Assembly (NCBI GenBank): GCA_016714895.1
Contig: JADKBV010000012.1
Coordinates: 310,001-374,000, forward strand
Origin: Saprospiraceae bacterium
Lineage (GTDB): Bacteria; Bacteroidota; Bacteroidia; Chitinophagales; Saprospiraceae
Direction: 5' to 3'
Length of the DNA: 64,000 nt
Below the pieces are notes generated by a model, which was not told where the DNA came from, ran no database searches, and was given only the letters and a program-made list of their open reading frames with translations. The position numbers were made by a program, and so were the translations under genes. This document shows, one piece after another, positions 49,576 to 59,700 of this stretch; the first letter of the stretch is position 1; each line of letters opens with the position of its first letter.

Positions 49576-51069
49576 TTAACGCCAGATTGGCACAAATTCT
49601 GTTCTTCTATTTTCTTGGCGACCAGCTGGAGTTGCATTATCTCCAATAGGTCTTGTCTCTCCATATCCTACAGTAACCATTCTTGAACTTGAAATACCTT
49701 TTGAAATCAAATAATCTGCGCAAGCTTTTGCTCTTTTCTCAGATAATCTTTGATTCATATTGTCATCTCCTACGTTATCCGTATTTCCTTCAATACTAAG
49801 GTTCATTTCAGGATATTTTCCTAAAACTGTAACGATATCATTTAAATTCTTGTATGATGCCTTTGTAATTACTGCTGTACCTGATTCAAACTGAACAGCT
49901 CTCATTGCTACATCTAATACTTTTTTATCTTCAACTTTGATTTCTGGACATCCGCCATTTGATGCAACTCCAAATGTATTTGGACATCTGTCAAGATTGT
50001 CAGCAATTCCATCTCCATCTGTATCAGGGCAACCATTCATTTTACCATAAACATCTGGACATGGGTCTTTTGAATCTTCTACACCATCTTTATCTCTATC
50101 AGCTATTTCTACTTTAATTGGGCAACCGCCATTTGAAGCAGGTCCAGCTTCTTTTGGACATTTATCCTCCATATCAGCGATTCCATCTCTATCTGAATCT
50201 GGACATCCCATTAGAGTACCAGCTACAGTCGGACATTTATCATCTTTATCTGCAACACCGTCTTTGTCTCCGTCTGGACAACCTTTGATTGTACCATAAA
50301 CTGTAGGACAAGCATCATCTCTATCATAAACACCATCTTTATCTCCATCTGCTGGACAACCCATATTTTCCATAACTCCTGCTACTGTAGGGCATTTGTC
50401 ATCCTTATCTGCGATACCATCAGCATCAGTATCTGGACATCCCATGATTGTACCTGGATCATTTGGACAAAGATCATCTTTATCTGCAACACCATCTTTA
50501 TCTGCATCTTTAGGTTCGCCACAAAGACAAGCTCTAATACCTATAGCATGTTGCCAATTGTCTAATCCTTTTTCAAAAGCAATTCTGTAATCAGTTTGCC
50601 CAACAATTGTTAAATAGTCGTTTACTTTGAAGTCAACGCCTAAACCAAGAGGCGCTTGAGCATAGAAATTGTCAAAATCTCTCATTGCTCCTCCAACACC
50701 TGCATAAACAAATGGAGAAATCATTCTTCCTCTAAATAAATGCAAATTCAATAAGGCATCTAATCCAGTATAATACTGACTTTTTCCATAACCTGTAACG
50801 CTGTCATTCGCATTTACAATAGGGAAATTAGCAGCACCAATTCTCAATGGAAGACCTAATGAAAAATACTTTCCAAAATGGCGATTGTACCCCACTTCAA
50901 AAGCATTGTTCAAATCTTCAAATAGACCTTTGTTGTCATTATTTGGAGCGTGATAATTAATCCAAACAGGCTTTACCGTTAATGTGTTAACAGGTAAATC
51001 TTGTGCTTGAGAAACTGTGCTCATAAATAGTGTAAAACCAAGAATGCAACCTAAAATAAATTTTTTCAT
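49576..51069 (-). CDS. OmpA-family outer-membrane protein with thrombospondin type 3 repeats
   Basis: A 497-residue outer-membrane protein. Signal peptide at residues 1-23 (MKKFILGCILGFTLFMSTVSQA). An N-terminal membrane barrel-like domain covers about 25-180. Then about ten aspartate-rich TSP3-type calcium-binding repeats (DKDGVADKDDKCPTVAG and variants) span about 190-380. The C-terminal OmpA peptidoglycan-binding domain (IEGNTDNVGDDNMNQRLSEKRAKACADYLISKG, YGETRPIGDNATPAGRQENRRTEF) tethers it to the wall. The ATG at 51069 is used; an upstream TTG in frame is unlikely. Calcium probably stiffens the linker. Confidence 0.95.
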   Translation of the reverse strand: MKKFILGCILGFTLFMSTVSQAQDLPVNTLTVKPVWINYHAPNNDNKGLFEDLNNAFEVGYNRHFGKYFSLGLPLRIGAANFPIVNANDSVTGYGKSQYYTGLDALLNLHLFRGRMISPFVYAGVGGAMRDFDNFYAQAPLGLGVDFKVNDYLTIVGQTDYRIAFEKGLDNWQHAIGIRACLCGEPKDADKDGVADKDDLCPNDPGTIMGCPDTDADGIADKDDKCPTVAGVMENMGCPADGDKDGVYDRDDACPTVYGTIKGCPDGDKDGVADKDDKCPTVAGTLMGCPDSDRDGIADMEDKCPKEAGPASNGGCPIKVEIADRDKDGVEDSKDPCPDVYGKMNGCPDTDGDGIADNLDRCPNTFGVASNGGCPEIKVEDKKVLDVAMRAVQFESGTAVITKASYKNLNDIVTVLGKYPEMNLSIEGNTDNVGDDNMNQRLSEKRAKACADYLISKGISSSRMVTVGYGETRPIGDNATPAGRQENRRTEFVPIWR

Positions 51070-51139
51070 GTGCAAGGGGCTTAAATTTTTTAAAATTTGT
51101 TTTCGTTTAAATACTGACGTAATTTTGTTTAATAGTAAC

Positions 51140-51147
51140 CAAAGGTA
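51140..51147 (-). promoter_or_regulatory. Bacteroidota -7 box (TACCTTTG) of the OmpA-family gene
   Basis: An exact TAnnTTTG match on the minus strand, 70 bases upstream of the ATG. The rest of the 305-bp spacer to the aldose epimerase gene (51070-51374) is very A/T-rich and no other feature was seen in it. Confidence 0.6.
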
Positions 51148-51374
51148 GGGATTTATTTTATTCTAAATATCTTGTGGCTGAAAAATTTGATAAATAAAAC
51201 TAAGTGACATTTTAAATAAAAAACATATAGAATTAAATATAAATATTTAATTACTTAATAAACAAAAATATAAACTTCATATTAAATTTATTAATTATAT
51301 ATAAATAACATACAATCTAATGTGTCTTTTTTCTTATAAAATTTGTATCCAATATTCCCAAAATTGCATTCTTT

Positions 51375-52397
51375 ATGGATAAAATACTATTTAATGGTCA
51401 AGAGGTCAAGACATTTACCTTAAAAAATGAGCACATCGCGTTAATTTGTTCAAATTATGGTGCAAAAATAATTTCAATTAAGCTTCAAAAAAATAAAGAT
51501 TCCTATCTCGAAATCGTTGGTGGCTATGACCAAATGAGTCAATATCTTGGAGGTAAACAGAGTTTTGGTGCAATCTGTGGCCAATATGCCAATCGAATCG
51601 CAAAAGGTAAATTTTCATTAGGTGGAAAATCGTTTCAATGCGATCAAAACAATAACGAACACTGTTTGCATGGTGGTAAAGAGGGTTTATATCGTTTGAT
51701 GTGGGATGTCATTGACTCCGATGACCAAAATATTCATTTTAGAATACTCTTGAAGGATGGTCATATGGGCTTTCCTGGAAATGTAGCTATTGACTTCTAT
51801 ATTAAACTCGAAGATCATACCATTCAATTAAACTATACAGCAACAACTGATGCTGATACAATCATAAATATTGCCACACATTCCTATTTTAATTTAAATG
51901 GCTTTGGAGATATTCTCAATCACAAGTTACAGCTGAATTCAGATTGTATAACACCCATAGATAATACATGTATACCTACAGGCGAATACTACTTAGTAGA
52001 TTCCACTCCATTCGACTTTAGAGAAAGTAAACATATTGGAAAAGAAATAAACGTAAAAGATGAACAGCTCATTTTTGGTAACGGTTACGATCATAATTTT
52101 GTACTCGATAAAAGACATTCATCTGAATTAGCTGCTGAGCTCATTGGTGATATTTCAAATCTAAGAATGAGGCTTTATTGCTCTCAACCAGGTCTACAAT
52201 TTTATACTTGCAATTGGCCTGGAAGTGAGATCGAAATTGGAAAAAACAATCAAGAGTATAAACGCCATAGTTTTGTTTGTCTTGAACCACAGCATTATCC
52301 TGACTCGCCGAATCAAAAACATTTTCCAAATACAATTCTCCGAAAGAATGAAGTGTATTCGCATTGGGTAAAGTATGAATTTGATTGGCTAAAATAA
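51375..52397 (+). CDS. galM: Aldose 1-epimerase (mutarotase)
   Basis: A 340-residue galactose-mutarotase-fold enzyme that interconverts alpha and beta anomers of hexoses. Conserved segments are SFGAICGQYANRIAKGKFSLGG (substrate arginine), NEHCLHGGKEGLYRLMWDV (His), ATHSYFNLNGFGDILNH (catalytic His), GNGYDHNFVLD and QPGLQFYTCNWPG, with the catalytic Glu in CLEPQHYPDSPN. No signal peptide, so cytoplasmic. It is alone on its strand and ends at a terminator shared with the convergent lipoprotein gene. Confidence 0.95.
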   Translation: MDKILFNGQEVKTFTLKNEHIALICSNYGAKIISIKLQKNKDSYLEIVGGYDQMSQYLGGKQSFGAICGQYANRIAKGKFSLGGKSFQCDQNNNEHCLHGGKEGLYRLMWDVIDSDDQNIHFRILLKDGHMGFPGNVAIDFYIKLEDHTIQLNYTATTDADTIINIATHSYFNLNGFGDILNHKLQLNSDCITPIDNTCIPTGEYYLVDSTPFDFRESKHIGKEINVKDEQLIFGNGYDHNFVLDKRHSSELAAELIGDISNLRMRLYCSQPGLQFYTCNWPGSEIEIGKNNQEYKRHSFVCLEPQHYPDSPNQKHFPNTILRKNEVYSHWVKYEFDWLK

Positions 52398-52400
52398 AAA

Positions 52401-52428
52401 CAGCAAACAAGTATATACCTGTCTGCTG
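52401..52428. terminator. Bidirectional terminator between the epimerase and lipoprotein genes
   Basis: CAGCA (52401-52405) pairs with TGCTG (52424-52428), with further pairing through ACA/TGT and the self-complementary GTATATAC in the middle. It is flanked by AAAATAAAAA on one side and CTTTTAAAATTTTATT on the other, so it can work on both strands. Confidence 0.7.
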
Positions 52429-52453
52429 CTTTTAAAATTTTATTCTGATTATA

Positions 52454-53446
52454 TTACAAAGTTGAAATATACATTTTGATTTCGTCAAGTGTTGATTTAT
52501 TCACTTGTATTGAAGTATGTTCATTTTTCTCAACTAGTTTTCTTACATGTCCCAAATAATAATCGACCTTCCCCTTACCTACAATGATATATTCTACATC
52601 TTCACCTATAGGTATAGGTCCAAAACAAACTTCTTCTGTACCGGCAGGATTGCAACAAGGTGCAATGACTATGTTTAAATTTTTAAATACACAATAAGAA
52701 ATTAATTTGATTGTGTCTCCAACATTGGCTATAGTTGCTTTAATACAAGGTTCTGTTTTATCCAAATCTTTAAACTTAGTAAAATAATCGCAATTCACCC
52801 ATTTCAATTTTTCTGGAAAGCAAATTATTCCTTCAAATACTCCTCCTGTATTTGGACTCCTCCATTCGCTTCTTTGAATATTATTTTGAACATTTGGGTC
52901 GTTATCAGCTTCTTCCCAAACAGTTCCAAATTCCTTTTCAACTCCATAGAACATTTCAAATTCATCCTTGAAATTAGCTTGATCTAATGTCAAACGCAAA
53001 GTATAATTTTTACCTGGAATCAGCATTAATTCTTTATCACCACAATAAATGTGCACATCTACCATTCCTCCTGAGACCAGACTCCTATTTTCTGTTGCAT
53101 TGGTTCCAATTTGATTTGCCACCATTTCTTTTTGGGTTCGTATGAACGTAATTCTTGCCTTCACTTTTTGGCAAGTCAAATTTTTATTTCCATCTTCATA
53201 TTGAAATGAATTTGCTTGAAACATAATATTACTTTCATCAGGAAACGTCAATCCTGCATCTTTGATAGGATCAAATTCAAATTCATAAATTGAATTATTT
53301 AAATCTTTGAATGTAGATCTATAATCTGCTCCAAAATACTGTAAAGAACTTTTAGTATCTGGAATAAATGTAATTTGATCTTCACAAGAATTCAAACTAA
53401 TAATAGAAATTAAAATAAATAAATACCTTTTAATTGCTGTAGACAT
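52454..53446 (-). CDS. Lipoprotein of unknown function
   Basis: A 330-residue protein with a type II signal peptide (YLFILISIISLNSC, lipobox LNSC with Cys21). The mature part is mostly beta-rich, with several cysteines (for example CGDKELMLIPGKNYTLRL, IAPCCNPAGTEEVCFGP). I recognise no domain. It is 18 bp downstream of the barrel-containing anti-sigma-like protein, on the same strand, and so probably belongs to the sigma-factor operon. It could be a surface lipoprotein or a partner of that protein. Confidence 0.75.
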   Translation of the reverse strand: MSTAIKRYLFILISIISLNSCEDQITFIPDTKSSLQYFGADYRSTFKDLNNSIYEFEFDPIKDAGLTFPDESNIMFQANSFQYEDGNKNLTCQKVKARITFIRTQKEMVANQIGTNATENRSLVSGGMVDVHIYCGDKELMLIPGKNYTLRLTLDQANFKDEFEMFYGVEKEFGTVWEEADNDPNVQNNIQRSEWRSPNTGGVFEGIICFPEKLKWVNCDYFTKFKDLDKTEPCIKATIANVGDTIKLISYCVFKNLNIVIAPCCNPAGTEEVCFGPIPIGEDVEYIIVGKGKVDYYLGHVRKLVEKNEHTSIQVNKSTLDEIKMYISTL

Positions 53447-53464
53447 CGTAACTAAATTTTATAC

Positions 53465-54766
53465 TTATCTGACTTGATGTTTATGATATTTGTTGCCTAT
53501 ACGAATCGGAATTTGCAAACCTATTTTTACATTTGGTGCAATATATTTCTCTTGAATAGGAAAACTGCTTTCACTTATTTTAGGATAAAATTGGACTGAA
53601 GGCTCGATAAAATAATTTATCTTTCCTTTTAGATTACCAATCCATTGTACACTAACAAATGGTGAAACTCCGATGCGACTTTTGTATGCTTGTAGCGGAT
53701 TATTGAATCGTTGGTCTTGATTTAAAGAATTCAACATAGCTCCTTTATGTGAAGTAGTAATATTGATTGCTGCACCTAAATGAAATGAAAGTGCATTTCG
53801 ATGTAAATTCATTTGATAACCAAGAGAGAGCGGGATTTGATATACTCGATGATAGTTGTGAATCTTAGCGATAGTTCTTCCAGTAATTGTGTCTGTTCGA
53901 ATCAATTGATTATTTTGGATTACATTGACGATCTGAGTATCTCTACTTTTTTCATAGTTTAATTGATCGTATAATTGTTGATATTCAAATCCTGCTTTAA
54001 AAATAAAATTGCGATAAATCACTCCTGCTCGTACACCCGCCAAATATGAAAATCGATTTGTCTCTGTATCTTCTCTTCGCTTTTCCCAATCTACATATTC
54101 AGCACTTTTTGCTTTTAGTGATTGGATGCCATATAAAGGACCAGCATAAATTTCAAAAAAGAATTTGGCTTTTTTCTTAGGTCCAAAATCATAACAATCT
54201 TTGGTTCCTCCCCTTGGAAATTTTGGGAGTTGCTTTTCCCATACCAATTTTGAATTCATGCTTTCCAAACGAGAAATATTATAAATTTCTCTTGATTGAT
54301 TTTTATCCAAACTGATAACATTATCATTTGAAACAGTTTGAATTGGAAATGCCAATGAGGAACTACTATTTGAAATATTTATCGAAGCTATCGTTTTGTT
54401 TGGATTTTTACTTATTGATCTTTTGCTACTTATAGTATTGTTTTTTTGCTCAATGTTTTCATTTATACTTTCATTGTTTTTACTAGTAGAATTTGATTCA
54501 TCATTTGAATTCTGTATTGTGTTTTGCATTACAATGCTTTTTACATTATCGTCATTCGAATTTGCTTCTGATTTATGATTATTTTCTACCAATAAAGCAG
54601 CTCCAATGGATGTGATAAATATTCCACTGAATAAATAAATCAACCACAAGCGATTCTTATTTTTTGCTTTTGGCAAGTGCAATGCGACGTTTTCCCAAAC
54701 TTGTTGAGGAACTTTAGCTGTTTTATTATACTCTTTATCTCTTATTTCATCAAGCCAATGGTTCAT
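53465..54766 (-). CDS. Anti-sigma-like transmembrane protein fused to an outer-membrane beta-barrel-like domain
   Basis: A 433-residue protein with an unusual layout. Residues 1-38 (NHWLDEIRDKEYNKTAKVPQQVWENVALHL) resemble the short cytoplasmic helix of anti-sigma factors. A single transmembrane helix is at about 40-60 (LWLIYLFSGIFITSIGAALLV). An Asn/Ser/Glu-rich linker runs from about 62 to 190. Residues about 195-430 read like an outer-membrane beta-barrel (FFFEIYAGPLYGIQSL, GVRAGVIYRNFIFKAGFEYQQLYDQL, IPLSLGYQMNLHRNALSFHLGAAINI). It overlaps the ECF sigma gene by 17 bp, the usual place of an anti-sigma factor. Confidence 0.75.
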   Translation of the reverse strand: MNHWLDEIRDKEYNKTAKVPQQVWENVALHLPKAKNKNRLWLIYLFSGIFITSIGAALLVENNHKSEANSNDDNVKSIVMQNTIQNSNDESNSTSKNNESINENIEQKNNTISSKRSISKNPNKTIASINISNSSSSLAFPIQTVSNDNVISLDKNQSREIYNISRLESMNSKLVWEKQLPKFPRGGTKDCYDFGPKKKAKFFFEIYAGPLYGIQSLKAKSAEYVDWEKRREDTETNRFSYLAGVRAGVIYRNFIFKAGFEYQQLYDQLNYEKSRDTQIVNVIQNNQLIRTDTITGRTIAKIHNYHRVYQIPLSLGYQMNLHRNALSFHLGAAINITTSHKGAMLNSLNQDQRFNNPLQAYKSRIGVSPFVSVQWIGNLKGKINYFIEPSVQFYPKISESSFPIQEKYIAPNVKIGLQIPIRIGNKYHKHQVR

Positions 54767-55310
54767 ATGCAGATATATTTATGGTTGAATTCAATTTTAT
54801 AATTTGATTTGCTAACTGTTTTTTTGCTTTAAAAAACTGAGAACGACAAGTTGATTCTGTAATTTGTAATAATTGGGCAATCTCTGGATATGAATACCCT
54901 TCAATTACGACCAAATTGAAGACTGTGCGATAACCCGTAGGAAGTGACTCAATCAAAAGTTCAATTTCATGATAAGAAAGTTCACTTATTCCAATTGCTT
55001 CTTCTTTGTAATTAGAATCCATAGTAGACTCAAAAGGCAAATTTTTTAATTCATTTGCTTTTAATTTTGTGAGACAGGTATTTACCATGATTCTTCGAAT
55101 CCAAGCCCCAAGATTTCCATCTTTTTTCCAAGTACCCAAATATTGGAATACTTTAATAAATCCTTCTTGAAGAGCATCTTCAGCCTCAGCGGAATGTATC
55201 ATATAACGATTACACAATGCCATCATAGTAGGTGCATACCTATCAAATAAAGCTTTACACGCTTTTTGATCCCCTTGAAGACTATTTTTCACCAATAGAT
55301 GATCTTCCAT
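54750..55310 (-). CDS. ECF-type RNA polymerase sigma factor
   Basis: A 186-residue extracytoplasmic-function sigma factor. Region 2 is at residues 20-85 (ALFDRYAPTMMALCNRYMIHSAEAEDALQEGFIKVF, then GNLGAWIRRIMVNTCLTKL) and region 4 at 120-175 (LIESLPTGYRTVFNLVVIEGYSYPEIAQLLQITESTCRSQFFKAKKQL). No extra C-terminal domain. Co-transcribed with the anti-sigma-like gene, with which it overlaps by 17 bp, and with the lipoprotein. The regulon is unknown, though autoregulation is usual for ECF factors. Confidence 0.95.
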   Translation of the reverse strand: MEDHLLVKNSLQGDQKACKALFDRYAPTMMALCNRYMIHSAEAEDALQEGFIKVFQYLGTWKKDGNLGAWIRRIMVNTCLTKLKANELKNLPFESTMDSNYKEEAIGISELSYHEIELLIESLPTGYRTVFNLVVIEGYSYPEIAQLLQITESTCRSQFFKAKKQLANQIIKLNSTINISAYEPLA

Positions 55311-55367
55311 CTTAATTATGACAGTTTTGCAGTAATTCTTGTTGCTTGGGAAAATGACTTTTTTTCA

Positions 55368-56363
55368 TTACTTGGTCCATTCCAAAAAATTTGTGGTTTG
55401 TTTTTGTCTCAGTTTTGGCGGATTGGCATTTAATTTATTACCATTGACTACTTGTTGATACTTCTCCAAATAGGATTTTGCCATAATCTCTGAATTAAAG
55501 CAAGTTAAAGCATAATCATGACATCTTCTCTTATCAAACTGGCTTGTCTCTTGAATTGCTTTTGACAATTCTTTGGAGTCATTACTCAAATAACCAAATT
55601 CACTAGTGATTAATTCAGGCAGTGAGCCATGAGTTGTTCCAAATACCGGACATCCATAATATAAACTCTCTATTAAAGCTAATCCAAATGGTTCATACAT
55701 AATGACTGGAAAAATCAATCCCTTTGAAGCGGAGAGTAAATCCCACTTTTGTTTCCCACCCACCATTCCATGAAAATGGATACGAGGATTCAACGTAAAA
55801 CGGAATCCCATACTAAAATTGAGTCTTGTGCCTCCTAATACATGAAGCGATGCTCCTTTGACTCGCAATATTGTATCAATAGCACCTTGAACATTCTTTA
55901 CTCGCCAAGCCGCTTTTGCTAAAAAATGAAAATACTTTCTCTCCAGATTAAAATTCGGCTTACTGTATTCGTTCCAATCCAAGCCATTGTAAACAAACGA
56001 ATCTGATTGATATCTCCAAGCATGATTTTTAGAAACAAACACAGTATTCTGATCGTATAAAAAAGCTTCTTCATTGCTATTGCCGTGTATCGTAATTATA
56101 TACGGCTTTCTAACTCTATCTAAATGCTTAGGCGTAAAATGAAAATGAACTAAATCAACCTCATCTGGAATTTGATCTATGATCTCTTTCGAATCATCAA
56201 TGGCTATGACATCGGCAAATTCACATGAGGATCCACGTTTGACTAAATAACTGACCTTGCAATTCAATTTGACCAATTCTTTACCCAAATCCCAAATAAC
56301 TCTTTCAGTACCTCCGTAAAGATGTACAGGAATCTTGCTATTATTTACAATAAGTATATTCAA
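55368..56363 (-). CDS. Family-4 glycosyltransferase
   Basis: A 331-residue GT-B glycosyltransferase. The N-terminal donor/acceptor signature is HLYGGTERVIWDLGKELVKLNCKVSYLV (residues 14-41) and the C-terminal nucleotide-sugar site is KGLIFPVIMYEPFGLALIESLYYGCPVFGTTHGSLPELI, including the ExFGxxxxE motif. No membrane segment. The sugar and acceptor cannot be predicted; it is not in a polysaccharide gene cluster here, and the neighbour in the other direction is the sigma operon. Confidence 0.92.
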   Translation of the reverse strand: MNILIVNNSKIPVHLYGGTERVIWDLGKELVKLNCKVSYLVKRGSSCEFADVIAIDDSKEIIDQIPDEVDLVHFHFTPKHLDRVRKPYIITIHGNSNEEAFLYDQNTVFVSKNHAWRYQSDSFVYNGLDWNEYSKPNFNLERKYFHFLAKAAWRVKNVQGAIDTILRVKGASLHVLGGTRLNFSMGFRFTLNPRIHFHGMVGGKQKWDLLSASKGLIFPVIMYEPFGLALIESLYYGCPVFGTTHGSLPELITSEFGYLSNDSKELSKAIQETSQFDKRRCHDYALTCFNSEIMAKSYLEKYQQVVNGNKLNANPPKLRQKQTTNFLEWTK

Positions 56364-56788
56364 TATCTCTCCGTTTAGGCGAATGTTTTTTGTCTTATTG
56401 ACAAAACAAATCTAAGCATTATTTACCTTGTATTGCCTATTTTACACTTTTGCCATAAAAAGTTTTTTAAAAAACGTAAAATCTCACTAAAAAACATCGA
56501 TTGCATTTTTTTAATTTAGAAAAATATCACACATTAAGTATTATTAATCAAACAATTACACATTAAATAAAAAAATTATATTATTTTTTTATACAATCTC
56601 GTACATATTACATATTTTTGTAATGTGAATGAGAAAAAAACGCCATCCCAGGCAGCAGTAGAAATTAGATCCGTCCTATCCCAAATACAGCATTGACGCA
56701 AGAGTAATCAGTAAACTTTTGATTTTCCCAAAGATCAAAATTTTCTTGGCTACTTTATTTTTTTAACGATTTAGCAATACACAGGTCT
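56364..56788. other. 425-bp divergent intergenic region
   Basis: It separates the glycosyltransferase (minus) from the first giant surface protein (plus). It holds a TAGATTTG box for the minus strand at 56407-56414 and a TATTTTTG box for the plus strand at 56613-56620. The latter implies a leader of about 160 bases. In that leader TTTTGAT and ATCAAAA (about 56718-56742) form a stem followed by TTTTC. A stem GTTTTTTGTC/GACAAAAC lies near 56385-56407 within the start region of the minus-strand transcript. No gene seen. Confidence 0.5.
56407..56414 (-). promoter_or_regulatory. Bacteroidota -7 box (TAGATTTG) of the glycosyltransferase gene
   Basis: Exact TAnnTTTG match on the minus strand, 43 bases upstream of the ATG at 56363. 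Confidence 0.5.
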
Positions 56789-59700
56789 ATGCGTATTTTA
56801 TACTCTTTAGAAAGATCTATTCTTTCATTTATTTTTATCGCTGCGATATGCCAATGCAATGCAATGTATGGCAAAAATCTATCTTGCAATGAAGCAAATC
56901 ATTGTACAGTAAATAAGCCTAAATCGGAATTAAATTCATTTCATTTACTTACAGTTTCTGCGCCTCCTGATTTGACGATTACTTTGCGTGGTATTGGTCG
57001 TTGTGATACTCTATTTCCAATGCCTCCAGCGACATTGGGTGCTATTTGTGCACCGATTAGTTTTATGGAAACGAAAAATACATTTACAAGTTTGAATACT
57101 AACGGTGGAAACTTATTTTTTCCCACAGGAGTATTTCAAGTAATATATACATTTACAGATGCGTGTGGAACCTTTCGAGACACTACAAAAGTTACAGTAT
57201 TTGATGCCACACCTCCAAAAGTAATTTGCTTACCAGATCATGTGGTTAGTTTAAATAATTTAGGTGAAGCAATTATCAATGCGAGTTCTTTTGATGGAGG
57301 ATCGACAGATGACTGCGGTCATGTTTATTTTAAGGCAAAACGGATGAATATTCCACCGCAATATACATGTACTACATCAAGCAATCCACTCTATCGATTT
57401 GATGATGTAGTAAGATTATGTTGTAATGATGTAGATAGTGTGGCGATTCCTATTATTCTAAGAGTGTATGATGTATATCCAGGCAGCGGACCAGTCGTCG
57501 ATTCATTGTATCGAGGACATTATGGAGAATGCATGGTAATGGTTTCTGTTGTGGACAAACTCGCACCAAATGTTTATTGCCCTTCAAATGTGACTGTATC
57601 CTGTGGCGCTGATTTGGATAGTGTTTTGCATTCTGCAAGACCCACTATATTTGACAATTGTACAATGTCAAGAGTTGACTCATTGATCACATATAAATTA
57701 AACTCTTGTGGTGCAGGAACTGTAGAGAGAAGATATACTGGAACAGACTCTAGAGGTCAATCCACTTCTTGCACTCAAATTATAACTGTCCTAAAAAATA
57801 CAACATTCAATGGACTTGATACCAACCAATTATTATGGCCAGCCTCAAGAACTGTTTTTGCTTGTCGAGTCAATGCCGATCCAAGTATTACAGGTGTACC
57901 AAGAGTAAAAGATGCAGAGTGTGATCTCGTTGCTGTTAGCTATAAAGATGAAGTTTATTCATTTGCTCTATCAGGTGTTTGTGCGAAGATATTGCGAAAA
58001 TGGGAGGCAATCAATTGGTGTGTGTACAATCGCAACCTAAGTCCAAATCCAAATATTGCTTCGAATGGCTATTACTCATTTATCCAAGAGTTAAAAATCA
58101 TGGATACAATTCCTCCAATACTGGCTGATATAAAACCTCAAACGGTAGGAATACAAACTTCGAATTGCGTACCTGCTTTTGTGAATTTAATTTCTGCTTC
58201 TGCTACCGATTGTAGTTCTTCGACAGCATTAATTTATTCCTTTACTATTGACTTTAATTCAAATGGAAGTATAGATGTGCGTGGGAATGGTAAAGATCCA
58301 AGTGGCGTATATCCTATTGGTATTCATCAGCTCTGTTATATTGTAGAAGATTCATGTGGTAATCAATCCAACAAATGCGTGGCACTTACAATTCGTGACG
58401 CCAAGTCACCAAGCGCTGCTTTGATGGCAGGTATAAGTACAAGTCTTACTCAAATGTCTAATGGAATTATGGTGATGGTAAATGCTTCTATTTTTAATAT
58501 AAGCAGTTCAGACAATTGCAGTGCTGCAAGTCAACTGAGATATTCCTTTTCATCAAATCCAAATGACACCATTCGCACTTATACTTGCGATTCGGTAGGT
58601 AGAAGAAATGTAACAATTTATGTTTGGGATGAAGCCGGAAATTCAACTGCAGTGCAAACCTATATCGTCATAGGAGATGAATCAAATCTGTGTCCAAATA
58701 CCCTCACTGGAACTATTAATTTATCAGGAATCATTAGAGATCAAAACAATAATTTACTTTCTGATGTAACAGTTGCTATCGATTGTAATGGTAAAAAAAT
58801 TGAAGCAAACACAAGTCAATTTGGTTCTTTTGCTTTCAATCGTATTCCAAAAAATAATGTCTACAGTCTAAATGCAAAATCTAGCGAAGATTATTTACAC
58901 CAAGTAACTACTTCCGATATTGTAAAAATTCAAAAATATATATTAGGTATACAAGATATCACAAATCCCTATGAACTCATAGCAGCAGATGTCGATCTCA
59001 ATGGTTCAATAAGTTCAAGGGATATTTCTGATTTAAGAAAATTAATCTTAGGTTCAATTTCAGAATTTTCTCATAAAAAATCATTTGTTTTTATAGATGA
59101 AAAATACAAGTTCATTAATCCAAGTCAACCGTTTTCTGAATTTGCAAAAAACAGTACTTGTACAATGCAATCAGGAACGACTGATCAGCAGGTGAATTTT
59201 GTTGGAATAAAATTGGGAGATGTCCAACGCTCAACAAAACTGGGAATCAGAAATTCAATAGATAAAATTACTTTACAATATCGAAAAACCAACAATGGTA
59301 TTGAAATTTACTCAAGTGAAGAAATGAATATTGAAGGATTTCAAATGGAGTTTCTATTTGATGGATTATGCTTCATTAAAGAAGGAATTCAAAGTGAACT
59401 CATCAATGAATCAAACCTTCAAGAAAGTATTTTCCTCCAACACAATTCATTAAAAATCTGCTTTGTCAATGCGAAAGGGTTGCGTATTGAAAAGAATAAA
59501 ACCCTTTTATTTATTCCATTTCAGTACAATGATCCACAGTGCGCTATTTTCAGATTGAGCTCTACTTTTTCTAATATTTTAATTAACAAATTAAATAGTC
59601 AAGAATTTGAAATCCAATTGGAAGAAGAGAATACAAAAGTTGATAAAGGCTTTACAGTATTAGGTATTCAATCAGATCCATTTCATGGAAATATGAATAT

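Noticed and set aside
49980..50500. DNA tandem repeat array
   Set aside because: The repetition reflects the coding of TSP3-type calcium-binding repeats in the OmpA-family protein and is not a separate element.
56640..56760. Cyclic-di-GMP (GEMM) riboswitch
   Set aside because: The leader contains GACGCAA, reminiscent of the GEMM core, but the surrounding conserved segments and paired arms are missing.
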